A stretch of 64,000 nucleotides of DNA from Gulosibacter chungangensis (GTDB taxonomy: Bacteria; Actinomycetota; Actinomycetes; Actinomycetales; Microbacteriaceae): contig NZ_WBKB01000001.1 of NCBI RefSeq assembly GCF_008831155.1, positions 62,001 through 126,000 of the forward strand. Reading direction: 5' to 3'. How positions within the stretch are numbered: the stretch's first letter is position 1; each line of letters opens with the position of its first letter. Under the pieces are notes generated by a model. The model saw only the letters and a list, made by a program, of their open reading frames with translations, ran no database searches and was not told where the DNA came from. Of the stretch, positions 27,648 through 36,394 are shown piece by piece. The translations under genes and the position numbers were made by a program.

Positions 27648-29374
27648 CCCTGCCACTGATTCGAGAATCGCAGGTCGCTTTGCAGCACGCGGCCAAGCAT
27701 TGGCTTGAGCAGGATCCGGACCCGGCAACCCGCGCCGAGTTGGAATCTTTGCTCGCTCAGGCGGGCGACGTGAACGAGCCCCATCAGGAAATTCAGGATG
27801 CGGACGATTCGCCGCGTGCGCAGGCCTGGCGGGAGATTCGTGACCGATTCGGCACGCGGCTGCAGTTCGGTACGGCCGGTCTTCGCGGTCGGCAAGAAGC
27901 GGGCCCGAACCGGATGAACCGGGTTACGGTCGCGCAGGCAGCTCGCGGGCTTGCCGACTATTTGATCGCTCGTGAGGATGCGCCGAGCATCGTGATCGGC
28001 TACGACGCGCGAATCAATTCGGATATTTATGCACGGGACACCGCCGAACTCATGCAGGCGGCAGGGGTCAACGCCACTATCTTGCCGCGGCCGCTACCGA
28101 CCCCGGTGCTCGCCTTCGCGGTGCGCCATCTCGATGCTTCGGCGGGTGTGATGGTCACCGCTTCGCACAATCCCAAGTGGGATAACGGCTACAAGGTTTA
28201 CCTCGGCAAGCAGGATCAGGGTTCGCAAATCGTGCCTCCCGCGGACCGGGAGATCGCCACCGCCATCGAGGCTGTCGCGAAGCACCAGCGCGTGCCCGAT
28301 CTGCCTCGATCGCATGACTATCAGACCGCATCCGAGTCGCTCATCGACTCCTATGTCACCGAGACCGCCGCGCTCTTCAACGCGCCCGTGACGCCGCTCA
28401 AGGTCGCATACACTCCCCTCCACGGCGTGGGACGCGATACCTTCCACCGCGTCTTGGAAACCGCGGGCATCCCGCTCCCCCAGATCGTCCCCGAGCAGGC
28501 CGATCCGGACGGAACCTTCCCCACCGTTGAGTTCCCGAACCCCGAGGAACCGGGAGCGCTCGACCTCGCCTACGCAACCGGGGATGCATCCGACGCCGAC
28601 CTCATCCTCGCGCACGACCCCGACGCCGACCGGCTCGCGGTCGCGGTACCTGCCGAAGGCGGCTGGCGCCTGTTCGGTGGGAACGAGATCGGGCGGATGC
28701 TCGGCTGGCGAGCAGCGAAGGCTGCGGCAGCTGCGGGGCAGCTCGAGGGCACACTCGCGACCTCGCTCGTGTCATCCCCCGCGCTCTCGAAGGTCGCCGC
28801 GCACTACGGGCTCGGCTACGCGGAAACCCAGACCGGCTTCAAGTGGATCTCCCGCGCCGAGGGCATCATTTACGGCTACGAAGAGGCGCTCGGCTACCTC
28901 GTGAACCCCGAGACCGTGCGCGACAAGGATGGCGTCTCGGCGGCGCTCGCGATTCTTGAACTCGCGATGCTTGAGGCCGCTGAAGGCCGTACGCTTGCCG
29001 ATCTCGACAATGAATTCACGGTGCAGTTTGGGGCGTTCGAGTCGCGCCAGGTCGCGCTGCGCTACGACTCGGTGCAGGTGCTGCCGAAGGTGATGGATGC
29101 GCTGCGCGCCGAGTTCCCGGCCACGGTCGGCGAGGTCGCAGTGTCCGCCGTCTACGACTTCGAGACCGCCCCGCAACCGGCGAACATCCTTCGCGTTGAA
29201 CTCGCCGACGAGACGCGCATCATGATCCGTCCATCCGGTACCGAACCGAAGATCAAGGTGTACATCGATGCGAATAGCACCGAGGGCACGGTTTCGGAGC
29301 GCAAGGTTTCGGCGGCAAGTCGGGCGGATGCGGCGGCTACCGCGATGCGCGCCCTCCTCACCCCGACGGAGTGA
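27644..29374 (+). CDS. pmmB: Phosphohexomutase/phosphopentomutase family protein
   Basis: An alpha-D-phosphohexomutase of 576 residues. The catalytic serine is in VTASHNPKWDNGYKVY, the metal loop is AHDPDADRLAVAV, the sugar-binding loop is GYEEALGYLV, and the phosphate-binding loop is RPSGTEPKIKVY near the C-terminus. In actinobacteria it follows punA, so besides mannose or glucose phosphates it may convert the ribose 1-phosphate that PunA makes to ribose 5-phosphate (inference from context). It overlaps its neighbours by ATGA upstream and GTGA downstream, so all three genes are one translational unit. Confidence 0.92.
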   Translation: MTLPLIRESQVALQHAAKHWLEQDPDPATRAELESLLAQAGDVNEPHQEIQDADDSPRAQAWREIRDRFGTRLQFGTAGLRGRQEAGPNRMNRVTVAQAARGLADYLIAREDAPSIVIGYDARINSDIYARDTAELMQAAGVNATILPRPLPTPVLAFAVRHLDASAGVMVTASHNPKWDNGYKVYLGKQDQGSQIVPPADREIATAIEAVAKHQRVPDLPRSHDYQTASESLIDSYVTETAALFNAPVTPLKVAYTPLHGVGRDTFHRVLETAGIPLPQIVPEQADPDGTFPTVEFPNPEEPGALDLAYATGDASDADLILAHDPDADRLAVAVPAEGGWRLFGGNEIGRMLGWRAAKAAAAAGQLEGTLATSLVSSPALSKVAAHYGLGYAETQTGFKWISRAEGIIYGYEEALGYLVNPETVRDKDGVSAALAILELAMLEAAEGRTLADLDNEFTVQFGAFESRQVALRYDSVQVLPKVMDALRAEFPATVGEVAVSAVYDFETAPQPANILRVELADETRIMIRPSGTEPKIKVYIDANSTEGTVSERKVSAASRADAAATAMRALLTPTE

Positions 29375-30327
29375 CACGCCAGTTGACTTCGATCCCATAC
29401 CTCGACGCCGCGACGGTGTCCGCGCTGATGAGCCCAGCGGACGCCGTTGCGGCTCTGCAGGATGCGCTTCGAGAGGGTTTCGATCCCGCTACCGATCACC
29501 AGCGCATCGCGGATCCACTCGCGAACGGCGAGTTCCTCATTATGCCCTCGGAGACAGCGAGCGCTGCGGGACTCAAGGTACTCACGGTCACCCCGGATAA
29601 CCCGGCCCGCGGCCTCGAGCGGATTCAGGGGTTGTTCGTCTTATTCGACGCCGAAACGCTGACGCCGACCCACCTGATCGACGGCGCTGAACTCACGGCG
29701 CTTCGCACCCCGGCGGTGTCATTCGCGGCGACTGCCGACCGGCTACTCGACGCCACCGATCCGCTTCGGGTCGTGGTCTATGGCGCCGGTCCCCAGGCGG
29801 TCGGACACGTAAACACCCTTCGGTCAATCACCACGCACCGGCGCGAAATCGACTCGGTCATTGCGGTCGTGCGATCTCCGGAAGGTGTGGCCGATCCTGG
29901 CCCGTTCCAAAGCATCCTGTGTAGCGGGAGTGCCGAGGCACTCGAAGCGACCGCCGCAGCCAATCTCATCATCTGCACCACCACTGCGCGAAGCCCGCTA
30001 TTTGATGGGGCACTCGTGCGGGACGATGCGGTCGTCATCGCGGTCGGCTCGCACGTGCCCGACGCCCGCGAACTCGACGGCGGCCTGTTGGGACGCGCGA
30101 ATGTCGTCGTCGAGTCGATTGATGTCGCGCTTCGCGAGTGCGGGGATGTCGTAATGGCGATCGCCGAGAATGCGCTCGAGGCTCGTTCGCTCATCCCCAT
30201 GCGGGAGGTCGTGACCGGTCAAGTCAAGCTCGCCGCGGATAAGCCGCTGGTGTTTAAGAGCGCCGGGATGCCCTGGCAAGATCTTGTGATCGCCGAAGCC
30301 GCGGCGCGAGCGTTTGAGCGCAGTTAG
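29371..30327 (+). CDS. Ornithine cyclodeaminase/mu-crystallin family protein
   Basis: A 318-residue NAD(P)-dependent enzyme with the Rossmann motif VVVYGAGPQAVGHVNTL and a C-terminal KSAGMPWQDLVIAEAAARA segment typical of the family, which includes ornithine cyclodeaminase, ketimine reductases and alanine dehydrogenases. The GTG start lies in a GTGA overlap with pmmB. Substrate cannot be fixed from sequence, and its coupling to nucleoside genes is unexplained. Confidence 0.85.
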   Translation: MTRQLTSIPYLDAATVSALMSPADAVAALQDALREGFDPATDHQRIADPLANGEFLIMPSETASAAGLKVLTVTPDNPARGLERIQGLFVLFDAETLTPTHLIDGAELTALRTPAVSFAATADRLLDATDPLRVVVYGAGPQAVGHVNTLRSITTHRREIDSVIAVVRSPEGVADPGPFQSILCSGSAEALEATAAANLIICTTTARSPLFDGALVRDDAVVIAVGSHVPDARELDGGLLGRANVVVESIDVALRECGDVVMAIAENALEARSLIPMREVVTGQVKLAADKPLVFKSAGMPWQDLVIAEAAARAFERS

Positions 30328-30450
30328 CCGGTCACTGAGTAGGAGTGAAGCGACACGGGCAGCCGGTCACTGCGTAGGAGTGAAGCGACATATCGAAGTG
30401 ACCAATACGCAAGCCGCTTCGATACGCTCCGCTACTCAGCGATCAGTGAC
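30326..30450. repeat. Imperfect repeat block, family C
   Basis: Two 30-bp direct copies at 30326-30355 and 30361-30390 share AGCCGGTCACTG, then GTAGGAGTGAAGCGACA. A partly complementary stretch with TTCGATACGCTCCGCTACTC follows at 30418-30437, so the block can fold back on itself. Similar CACTGAGTAG/TTCGATACGCT elements are frequent between genes in Microbacteriaceae genomes. It starts at the last codon of the preceding gene. Confidence 0.7.
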
Positions 30451-30452
30451 GC

Positions 30453-31166
30453 CTAGGCTGCACGGCGAAACACGAGCAGCCGGTCGGCGATGAGGTCGTG
30501 CGGGTACTGATCCCACACGATCTCGCTCGTGCCCACCGGGTGGAGGTGTTGGGCCAACACGGCGGCGCAGTCGTCAATCAAGTGCGTGGTCACATCCCGG
30601 TAGTGAATATCAGCGAGATTCCACACCAGCAGCCCACCTGGGACGAGCAGCCAGGCGCATTGTGCGGCAACGACGCTGAGCTCTGCGAGATAGCGATCGT
30701 AGTCGCCGGTGTTCTCTTCGTACCCCGTGAGCGGATCGGCCTCGTGATCGTTGCGGGTCATGTACGGGGGCGAGCTGAGGATGAGGTCGACGGACCCAGC
30801 AGCCACTGGCGGTTCATCGTTCGACAGCACCGTGCGGAGGTCACGGGCGTCACCTTTGATGATGCGCGCGGCGGGTACCCGGTGTCGCAGGTAGGCGGCA
30901 CGTTCAGGCAGCAATTCAACGCCAACTGCTTTCCGGCCAAGCGCTACGGCGCGAACGAGCGTCGTGCCAAAACCCGCGAAGGGGTCGAGCACAACGTCCC
31001 CCGGCTCGCTGCAGCGCTCAATCACGTGGTCGACGACCGCAGCAAGCATGTGCACGTCTTCGTCGGCATCGCGCGGACGCTCGGCGATGAAGTCCGCATG
31101 CCGAGCGTGGATGCGCGCCGCGAGCAACAGTTCTTTCGCTCGGTCAGCGTTGTCGAGTCCGTTCAT
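30453..31166 (-). CDS. SPPY-type amino-methyltransferase, probably acting on DNA
   Basis: A 237-residue SAM-dependent methyltransferase. DPFAGFGTTLVRA (motif I, residues 61-73) comes before LSSPPYMTRND (motif IV). SPPY is the signature of N4-cytosine or related amino-methyltransferases. The order I then IV and the compact size suggest a solitary enzyme; no restriction gene is adjacent. A TRM11-like RNA methyltransferase cannot be excluded. It is followed by the repeat block C and preceded by DUF3073 on the same strand. Confidence 0.75.
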   Translation of the reverse strand: MNGLDNADRAKELLLAARIHARHADFIAERPRDADEDVHMLAAVVDHVIERCSEPGDVVLDPFAGFGTTLVRAVALGRKAVGVELLPERAAYLRHRVPAARIIKGDARDLRTVLSNDEPPVAAGSVDLILSSPPYMTRNDHEADPLTGYEENTGDYDRYLAELSVVAAQCAWLLVPGGLLVWNLADIHYRDVTTHLIDDCAAVLAQHLHPVGTSEIVWDQYPHDLIADRLLVFRRAA

Positions 31167-31226
31167 CGTTCGGAAGTGTAGCGGTGGAGCGCCGCGTTCA
31201 AGAGAAATGATCCAGCGGCTTTCGAC

Positions 31227-31475
31227 CTACGTGCGAGAGCTACCGCGGCCTTCGCCTTCGGCTTCATCCTCGTCGGAAACATCCTCTTCGTCGTCGATGT
31301 ATTCGGCCCACTTGGCGAGCTCATCGTCGTAGTCGACATGGGATTCGAGACCCTCGGCATGCGATTTGGCGCCATTCAGCTCGCGTTGGAGTTGCTCGTA
31401 ATCGGTCTCGTTAACGCTGTATTTCAGTTCCCGAGCGATCTTGGTGTGCTTTGCCTTCTGTCGGCCACGCCCCAT
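31227..31475 (-). CDS. DUF3073 family protein
   Basis: An 82-residue protein beginning MGRGRQKAKHTKIARELKY, the invariant start of this actinobacteria-specific family, and ending in a very acidic tail (DDEEDVSDEDEAEGEG). The basic head could bind nucleic acid, but no function is known to me. The ATG at 31475 has GAGGGTG 6 nt upstream, which rules out the TTG five codons earlier. Confidence 0.88.
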   Translation of the reverse strand: MGRGRQKAKHTKIARELKYSVNETDYEQLQRELNGAKSHAEGLESHVDYDDELAKWAEYIDDEEDVSDEDEAEGEGRGSSRT

Positions 31476-31638
31476 ACGTAACACCCTCACAGCTCGCTGG
31501 CCGTGGAGACATGAGTCCAGCAGCCAAAGTGATCACGGTAGAAATCCGTTGCCCCGAACTTACCACGCGGCAACGTCACCCGAGGTGCACAGGCTCGAGG
31601 TACCCGACCTGCGGCGGAGGCTTAGGGGAGGCCCCGGC

Positions 31639-32118
31639 CTAAGTGAAGTTCAAGTCGGGCAGGTGGGTTTGGATGAGTTCGACGAGCTCCGCATCCGAAC
31701 TCGCGCGCACCGCCTTGGACACGAGCGTGTCGTCGCCGTCGAGGCCGTTGGCGATGCCTGCCACCACGTCGAGGTGCTGCGAGGCGTTCATCGTGCTGAT
31801 TGCCACAACCAGACCCACCGGGTCATTGTGGGCGTGACCAAAATTCACCCCGTCGGGGAAGGTTACCGCCACGAGCCCCCGCTGCAGCGAATCGCTCGAG
31901 GGCTGCGCATGCACAAGGGCAAGACCGGGCGCGATCACGATATACGGACCGAACTTATCGATCACATCGATCAGCTTCCGAATGTATCCCGGGCGCACGC
32001 AACGCGCACCGACCAGCAATTCGCCAGCAATTTCAACCGCCCCGCGCCAGTTCACAGCCTTCGCGCCTCGACGCACCATCGTCTCGTCAAAGCGCAGGTC
32101 TAATTCAGCAGTGCTCAT
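31639..32118 (-). CDS. PTS EIIA component, fructose/mannitol (type 2) family
   Basis: A 159-residue cytosolic phosphocarrier. The phospho-acceptor is His70 in IAPGLALVHAQP, and the region after it (VAVTFPDGVNFGHAHNDPVGLVVAIST) has the usual EIIA-2 shape. No EIIB or EIIC gene is near. Its start overlaps the add stop by ATGA, so it is co-translated with adenosine deaminase. It could serve a distant permease or act as a regulatory phosphocarrier. PTS enzyme I is at 61.3 kb. Confidence 0.88.
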   Translation of the reverse strand: MSTAELDLRFDETMVRRGAKAVNWRGAVEIAGELLVGARCVRPGYIRKLIDVIDKFGPYIVIAPGLALVHAQPSSDSLQRGLVAVTFPDGVNFGHAHNDPVGLVVAISTMNASQHLDVVAGIANGLDGDDTLVSKAVRASSDAELVELIQTHLPDLNFT

Positions 32119-33236
32119 ATTCTCGCTTCATCAAATCCATCGGCGACTCGGTCAGCAAGCCGATCGCGGTCTTCCACTGGCAGGAACGCAGCCTCACAGG
32201 CGGCAAATTGAAACTCCTCGAGGTCGTCGAGGTCGTAATCAAATTCATTCGCCAACCGTGCCAATTCCAGCGACGCGGTTGTGGAGCTCATGAGTCGATT
32301 ATCCGTGTTCACGGTTACGGCAAACCCAAGTTCATACAGCAGATTAAAGGGATGCGCGGCCAGGCTCGGCACTCCACCGGTCTGCAGATTCGAGGTGGGC
32401 GCGATTTCAAGCGCAATGCGCCGGTTCTTCACCCACTCGGCAAGGTCCCCGAGTTGCGCGAAGGTGCCGTCGGCATCCTCATCGTGCAGTTCGATATCGT
32501 CGGCGATCCGGATGCCGTGGCCCAGTCGCAGCGCCCGGGCATCCAGCACCGCAGATTCGATTGAGTCGAGACCGTCCGCTTCACCGGCATGCACCGTGAC
32601 CGGCACGAATTCCTCGGCGCAATAATCAAAGGCTGCGGCATGGTCGGCGGCCGGGAATCCCGCTTCCGGGCCCGCCAGATCGAAACCGCACACTCCACCT
32701 GGCACCAGGTGCGAGTCGTAGCGTTCCACGACCAGCTCGGCGATCTCATCCGATCGGTGGGCCTGGCGCATCGCGCAGAGAATCTGTTGCGCACGAATCC
32801 AGCCGCCAGTCGCCTCGACATCCGCGATGCCTTGCGCAATACCCTCGGCCACAGCATCCACCGCTTCACCAAGCGTCAGCCCGCGACCGAGGTGCTGCTC
32901 GGGTGCCCAGCGAAGTTCCGCGTAAATCACGCCATCCGCGGCGAGATCAACCACGGCTTCGCGGGCGATTCGGCGCAGCGCCTGCGCGGTTTGCATGACA
33001 CCGACCGTGACCGAGAAGGTGGCCAAATAGCTCGGCAGTGAGCCGGAGTCTGCCGAGTCTCGAAACCACTTCGCCAGCAGTTCGGGGTCTGATTCGGGCA
33101 GCTCGAAATCGATCTCTTCCGCGAGTTCAACGATGGTGTTCGGCCGCAGCCCACCGTCGAGATGGTCGTGCAGCAACACTTTCGGCAGGCGACGCGCATC
33201 CACCCCATCGGGCAGGATGAAGTCTTCCTCAGTCAT
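32115..33236 (-). CDS. add: Adenosine deaminase
   Basis: The enzyme deaminates adenosine and deoxyadenosine to inosine and deoxyinosine. In 373 residues the zinc ligands His23 and His25 (LHDHLDGGLRP), VTVHAGEADG with a further His, and LGHGIRI can be recognised, with IALEIAPTSNLQTG and VTVNTDNRL near the C-terminus. Inosine can then be split by PunA. It forms one translational unit with the EIIA gene and lies 135 bp after deoA. Confidence 0.96.
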   Translation of the reverse strand: MTEEDFILPDGVDARRLPKVLLHDHLDGGLRPNTIVELAEEIDFELPESDPELLAKWFRDSADSGSLPSYLATFSVTVGVMQTAQALRRIAREAVVDLAADGVIYAELRWAPEQHLGRGLTLGEAVDAVAEGIAQGIADVEATGGWIRAQQILCAMRQAHRSDEIAELVVERYDSHLVPGGVCGFDLAGPEAGFPAADHAAAFDYCAEEFVPVTVHAGEADGLDSIESAVLDARALRLGHGIRIADDIELHDEDADGTFAQLGDLAEWVKNRRIALEIAPTSNLQTGGVPSLAAHPFNLLYELGFAVTVNTDNRLMSSTTASLELARLANEFDYDLDDLEEFQFAACEAAFLPVEDRDRLADRVADGFDEARI

Positions 33237-33371
33237 GGTGCACTGCTTCGCTTTCTCCGTTGAACCAACATTAGCCCGGTAACTGAATACCGAAGTTCAG
33301 CGTAGCGCTTGCCAGCGACACAGAGTCGGGCGTGCGCTGAACATTACGCATTCGGCAGGAATTCCGGCCAA

Positions 33372-34667
33372 CTATTCGGCCGTAATTTTCTCTGCGATCA
33401 GCGGTTCCGCCGTAAACACCGTACCCGGCTCGGCCAGCTCCCACGCGCCCTCAAGGTCCGCGAGCGCCCCCGCAAATCGCGAAGCATCCTCCGCATGCAA
33501 GGTCCACAAGAGGTCTCCCGCCTTGATCGCATCCCCCGGCTTCACCGCGAGATCAATACCGGCCGAATGCACCACGGGATCCTCCTTGCGAGCCCGCCCC
33601 GCACCCAAGCGCCACGCGGCCACCCCGAACTGGTACGCATCCTGCGCCACCAAGACACCGTCACGATCTGCCCGCACCTCGAGCGACTCGGCGGGAACCG
33701 GCAGGGGTGCATCCGGGTCACCGCCCTGGGCAGCGATGGTCTTGCGCCACACATCCATCGCCTGACCGCCCTTGAGATGCGCCTCGACATCAACATCGGG
33801 CTGCCCGGCCAGGGCGAGCATTTCGCGAGCGAGCGCACAGGTGAGCTCCACGATATCGGCGGGCCCTCCCCCGGCGAGCACCTCGACCGACTCGCGCACC
33901 TCATTCGCATTGCCGATCGCGAGCCCCAGGGGCACATTCATATTGGTGAGAAGGGCCGACACGTTCACCCCGGCATCCGTCCCCAACTCGACCATCGTGC
34001 GCGCGAGCTCCCGCGCACGGTCGAGGTCTTTCATGAACGCACCCGAACCGTATTTCACGTCGAGCACGAGGGCGCCGGTGCCCTCGGCAATCTTCTTCGA
34101 CATGATTGAGGATGCGATCAGCGGTATCGCTTCCACCGTCCCGGTGATATCGCGCAGGGCATAGAGCTTCTTATCGGCGGGGGCGAGCTCCGCGCCAGCC
34201 GCGCAGATCACCCCGCCGAGTTCCTGCAGCTGCGCGAACATCGCCTCGTTCGTGAGTTCCGCGCGCCAGCCCGGAATCGACTCGAGCTTGTCGAGGGTGC
34301 CGCCGGTGTGCCCGAGCCCGCGGCCTGAAAGCTGCGGGACCGCGACCTCGAAGGAAGCCACCAGCGGCATCAGCGGCAGGGTGATCTTGTCGCCCACCCC
34401 GCCGGTGGAGTGCTTATCGGAGGTGGGCCGGCCGAGATTCGAGTAGTCTAGCCGCTCCCCCGACGCGATCATGGCGTTCGTGAGATCGAGGATCTCGTGC
34501 CGTGTCATCCCGTTGAGGAAGATCGCCATCGCCATCGCGGCCATCTGCTCGTCCCCGACGTAGCCGGAGGTGTAGCGGGAAATGAGCCAGTTGATTTCCT
34601 CGGTGTCGAGGCTTCCGCCATCGCGCTTGTGACGGATGAGGTCAACGGCGGCAAAGGGTTCGATCAC
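33372..34667 (-). CDS. deoA: Thymidine phosphorylase
   Basis: A 431-residue pyrimidine nucleoside phosphorylase which converts thymidine or deoxyuridine and phosphate to base and deoxyribose 1-phosphate. The signature SGRGLGHTGGTLDKLE is intact, and DKHSTGGVGDKITLPL binds phosphate. The C-terminal domain (DLLWTLHAEDASR) is present. The start is GTG at 34667 with AGGAGC about 8 nt upstream. It lies 24 bp downstream of cdd. Confidence 0.95.
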   Translation of the reverse strand: MIEPFAAVDLIRHKRDGGSLDTEEINWLISRYTSGYVGDEQMAAMAMAIFLNGMTRHEILDLTNAMIASGERLDYSNLGRPTSDKHSTGGVGDKITLPLMPLVASFEVAVPQLSGRGLGHTGGTLDKLESIPGWRAELTNEAMFAQLQELGGVICAAGAELAPADKKLYALRDITGTVEAIPLIASSIMSKKIAEGTGALVLDVKYGSGAFMKDLDRARELARTMVELGTDAGVNVSALLTNMNVPLGLAIGNANEVRESVEVLAGGGPADIVELTCALAREMLALAGQPDVDVEAHLKGGQAMDVWRKTIAAQGGDPDAPLPVPAESLEVRADRDGVLVAQDAYQFGVAAWRLGAGRARKEDPVVHSAGIDLAVKPGDAIKAGDLLWTLHAEDASRFAGALADLEGAWELAEPGTVFTAEPLIAEKITAE

Positions 34668-34691
34668 TACTTGCTCCTGGTGCGGTTGGGG

Positions 34692-35093
34692 TTAGCGGCC
34701 GAGGTGGGAGGGGCCGAAGGACTGCGGCAGGATCGCGTCGAAGGGGAGGATGCCCTGCGGGGTGTCGATCAGCATCTGCGGGGTCTTGAACTCATTGAGC
34801 AACTGTCGGCAGCGGCCGCAGGGCATCAGTGTTTCGCCGAGCCCGTCACAGCAGGTGAACGCTACGAGGCGCCCACCGCCTCCGCGCGCGAGTTCGGAGA
34901 TCAGTCCGCATTCGGCGCACAGGCCAACCCCATAGCTCGCGTTTTCGACATTGCAGCCGGTGACGATGCGGCCATCTTCGGTGAGGGCAGCCGCACCAAC
35001 CGGGTAGTTCGAATACGGCACGTATGCCTGCTGCATCACGGCCCGTGCCGCCTCGCGCAGTGGCTCCCACTCGATCTCGTCTAGCCCGTCCAT
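34692..35093 (-). CDS. cdd: Cytidine deaminase
   Basis: A 133-residue tetrameric-type enzyme turning cytidine and deoxycytidine into uridine and deoxyuridine. Zinc ligands are Cys59 (GLCAECGL), Cys92 and Cys95 (PCGRCRQL), and the proton-shuttling Glu61 is present. CNVENASYG binds the ribose. It lies 10 bp after the permease gene and is clearly part of the nucleoside operon. Confidence 0.96.
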   Translation of the reverse strand: MDGLDEIEWEPLREAARAVMQQAYVPYSNYPVGAAALTEDGRIVTGCNVENASYGVGLCAECGLISELARGGGGRLVAFTCCDGLGETLMPCGRCRQLLNEFKTPQMLIDTPQGILPFDAILPQSFGPSHLGR

Positions 35094-35103
35094 GCTGGCT
35101 CCC

Positions 35104-36393
35104 TCACTTGATGTAAGGCACCCCGTCGGCGGCGGGTGCCCGTGACTGTCCGACGAATCCGATCACCGCGAGCACGGTCACGATGTACGGCACCATCGAT
35201 AGCAGTTCTGAAGGAACATTTGCACCGACCTGGGTAGCGAGGGTACGGAAGTTCGATGCGAAACCAAACAACAGTGCGGCACAGGTCGCGTAGACCGGAT
35301 GCCAGCGGCCAAATATAAGCGCCGCAAGCGCAATATATCCCTGGCCACTGGTGACTTCCTGGTTGAACGCGCCGACCGAGCCGAGCGTGTAGAAAGAGCC
35401 GCCAACCCCGGCAATCGCGCCCGAGAGAAGCACATTGAACCAGCGCATCCCGTTCACATTGATACCCACGGTATCGGCCGCCTTGGGATGCTCACCCACC
35501 GAGCGGGTGCGCAGACCCCACTTGGTGTTGAACAGCGCCCAGGTCAATAGCGGCACGAGGATGAACATCAGGTACGTGATGATCGAGTGTGAGAAGAACA
35601 CCGGACCGATCACCGGGATGCTCGACAGCAGCGGAATCGGCCAGGTGGAGTAGGTTTCGGGGCTGTTGTACAGTTCGCGGTTGCTCGACATCAACCCGGA
35701 ATACAGGTAGTTGGTCAGGCCGATCACGATCATATTGATCACCACACCGACGACCACTTGCTCGACCCAGTACGTGATCGAGAACAGCGCCAAGATCACC
35801 GAGACGAGCACCCCCGCAATAAGCGCCGCGAGGATGCCAGCGATCCAGCTGCCGGTCATCGAGGAGACGAGGGCCCCCGCGAAGGCACCGGCAAGCAGCT
35901 GACCTTCGATAGCGATGTTCACGACACCGGCGCGTTCGGAGACAAGGCCCGCCATGGAACCAAAGACCAGCGGCGTGGAGATTGCCAGGGTTCCGGTCAA
36001 CAGCCACACAAACGGCACATTCGCACCGGCACCCACCCAGACGATCAGTGCGATGACCCACAGGGCCGCGAAGATGGTGATACCCCACATCGGCACAGGC
36101 TTGCGGTCGTAGGCGAGCTTCACCGAGTATGCGGCGAAGGCGAGCATGAGCACCGAGAGGATGAGGTTGGTCAGCATCGTCGGCAGAATCAGCGGTGGTA
36201 GCTCGATCGCGACATTACGGTTATTGAGATCGATGCGGGTAGAGACGTCGGCGGCCGCGTCGATGGCGAATACCAGCAGCGCGATCAGCGCGAAGACCAC
36301 GAGCATGATCGGGGTCTTCCACTTGCGTGGCGCGAGGGCGGTCTCGGTCGGTTCCGGGTTTCCCGGAGTCTTCGGCGTAACGATGGCGGTCAT
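35104..36393 (-). CDS. Nucleoside ABC transporter permease (NupQ-like)
   Basis: A 429-residue membrane protein of the BPD_transp_2 family with about ten helices and an additional N-terminal segment. ALTWALFNTKWGLRTRSVGEHPKAADTVGIN is the cytoplasmic coupling region (quoted as landmarks RSVGEHPKAADTVGIN). It forms the translocation pore with the permease encoded 1 bp upstream. The context with BMP-type lipoprotein and deaminases points to nucleosides. Confidence 0.9.
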   Translation of the reverse strand: MTAIVTPKTPGNPEPTETALAPRKWKTPIMLVVFALIALLVFAIDAAADVSTRIDLNNRNVAIELPPLILPTMLTNLILSVLMLAFAAYSVKLAYDRKPVPMWGITIFAALWVIALIVWVGAGANVPFVWLLTGTLAISTPLVFGSMAGLVSERAGVVNIAIEGQLLAGAFAGALVSSMTGSWIAGILAALIAGVLVSVILALFSITYWVEQVVVGVVINMIVIGLTNYLYSGLMSSNRELYNSPETYSTWPIPLLSSIPVIGPVFFSHSIITYLMFILVPLLTWALFNTKWGLRTRSVGEHPKAADTVGINVNGMRWFNVLLSGAIAGVGGSFYTLGSVGAFNQEVTSGQGYIALAALIFGRWHPVYATCAALLFGFASNFRTLATQVGANVPSELLSMVPYIVTVLAVIGFVGQSRAPAADGVPYIK

Positions 36394-36394
36394 G

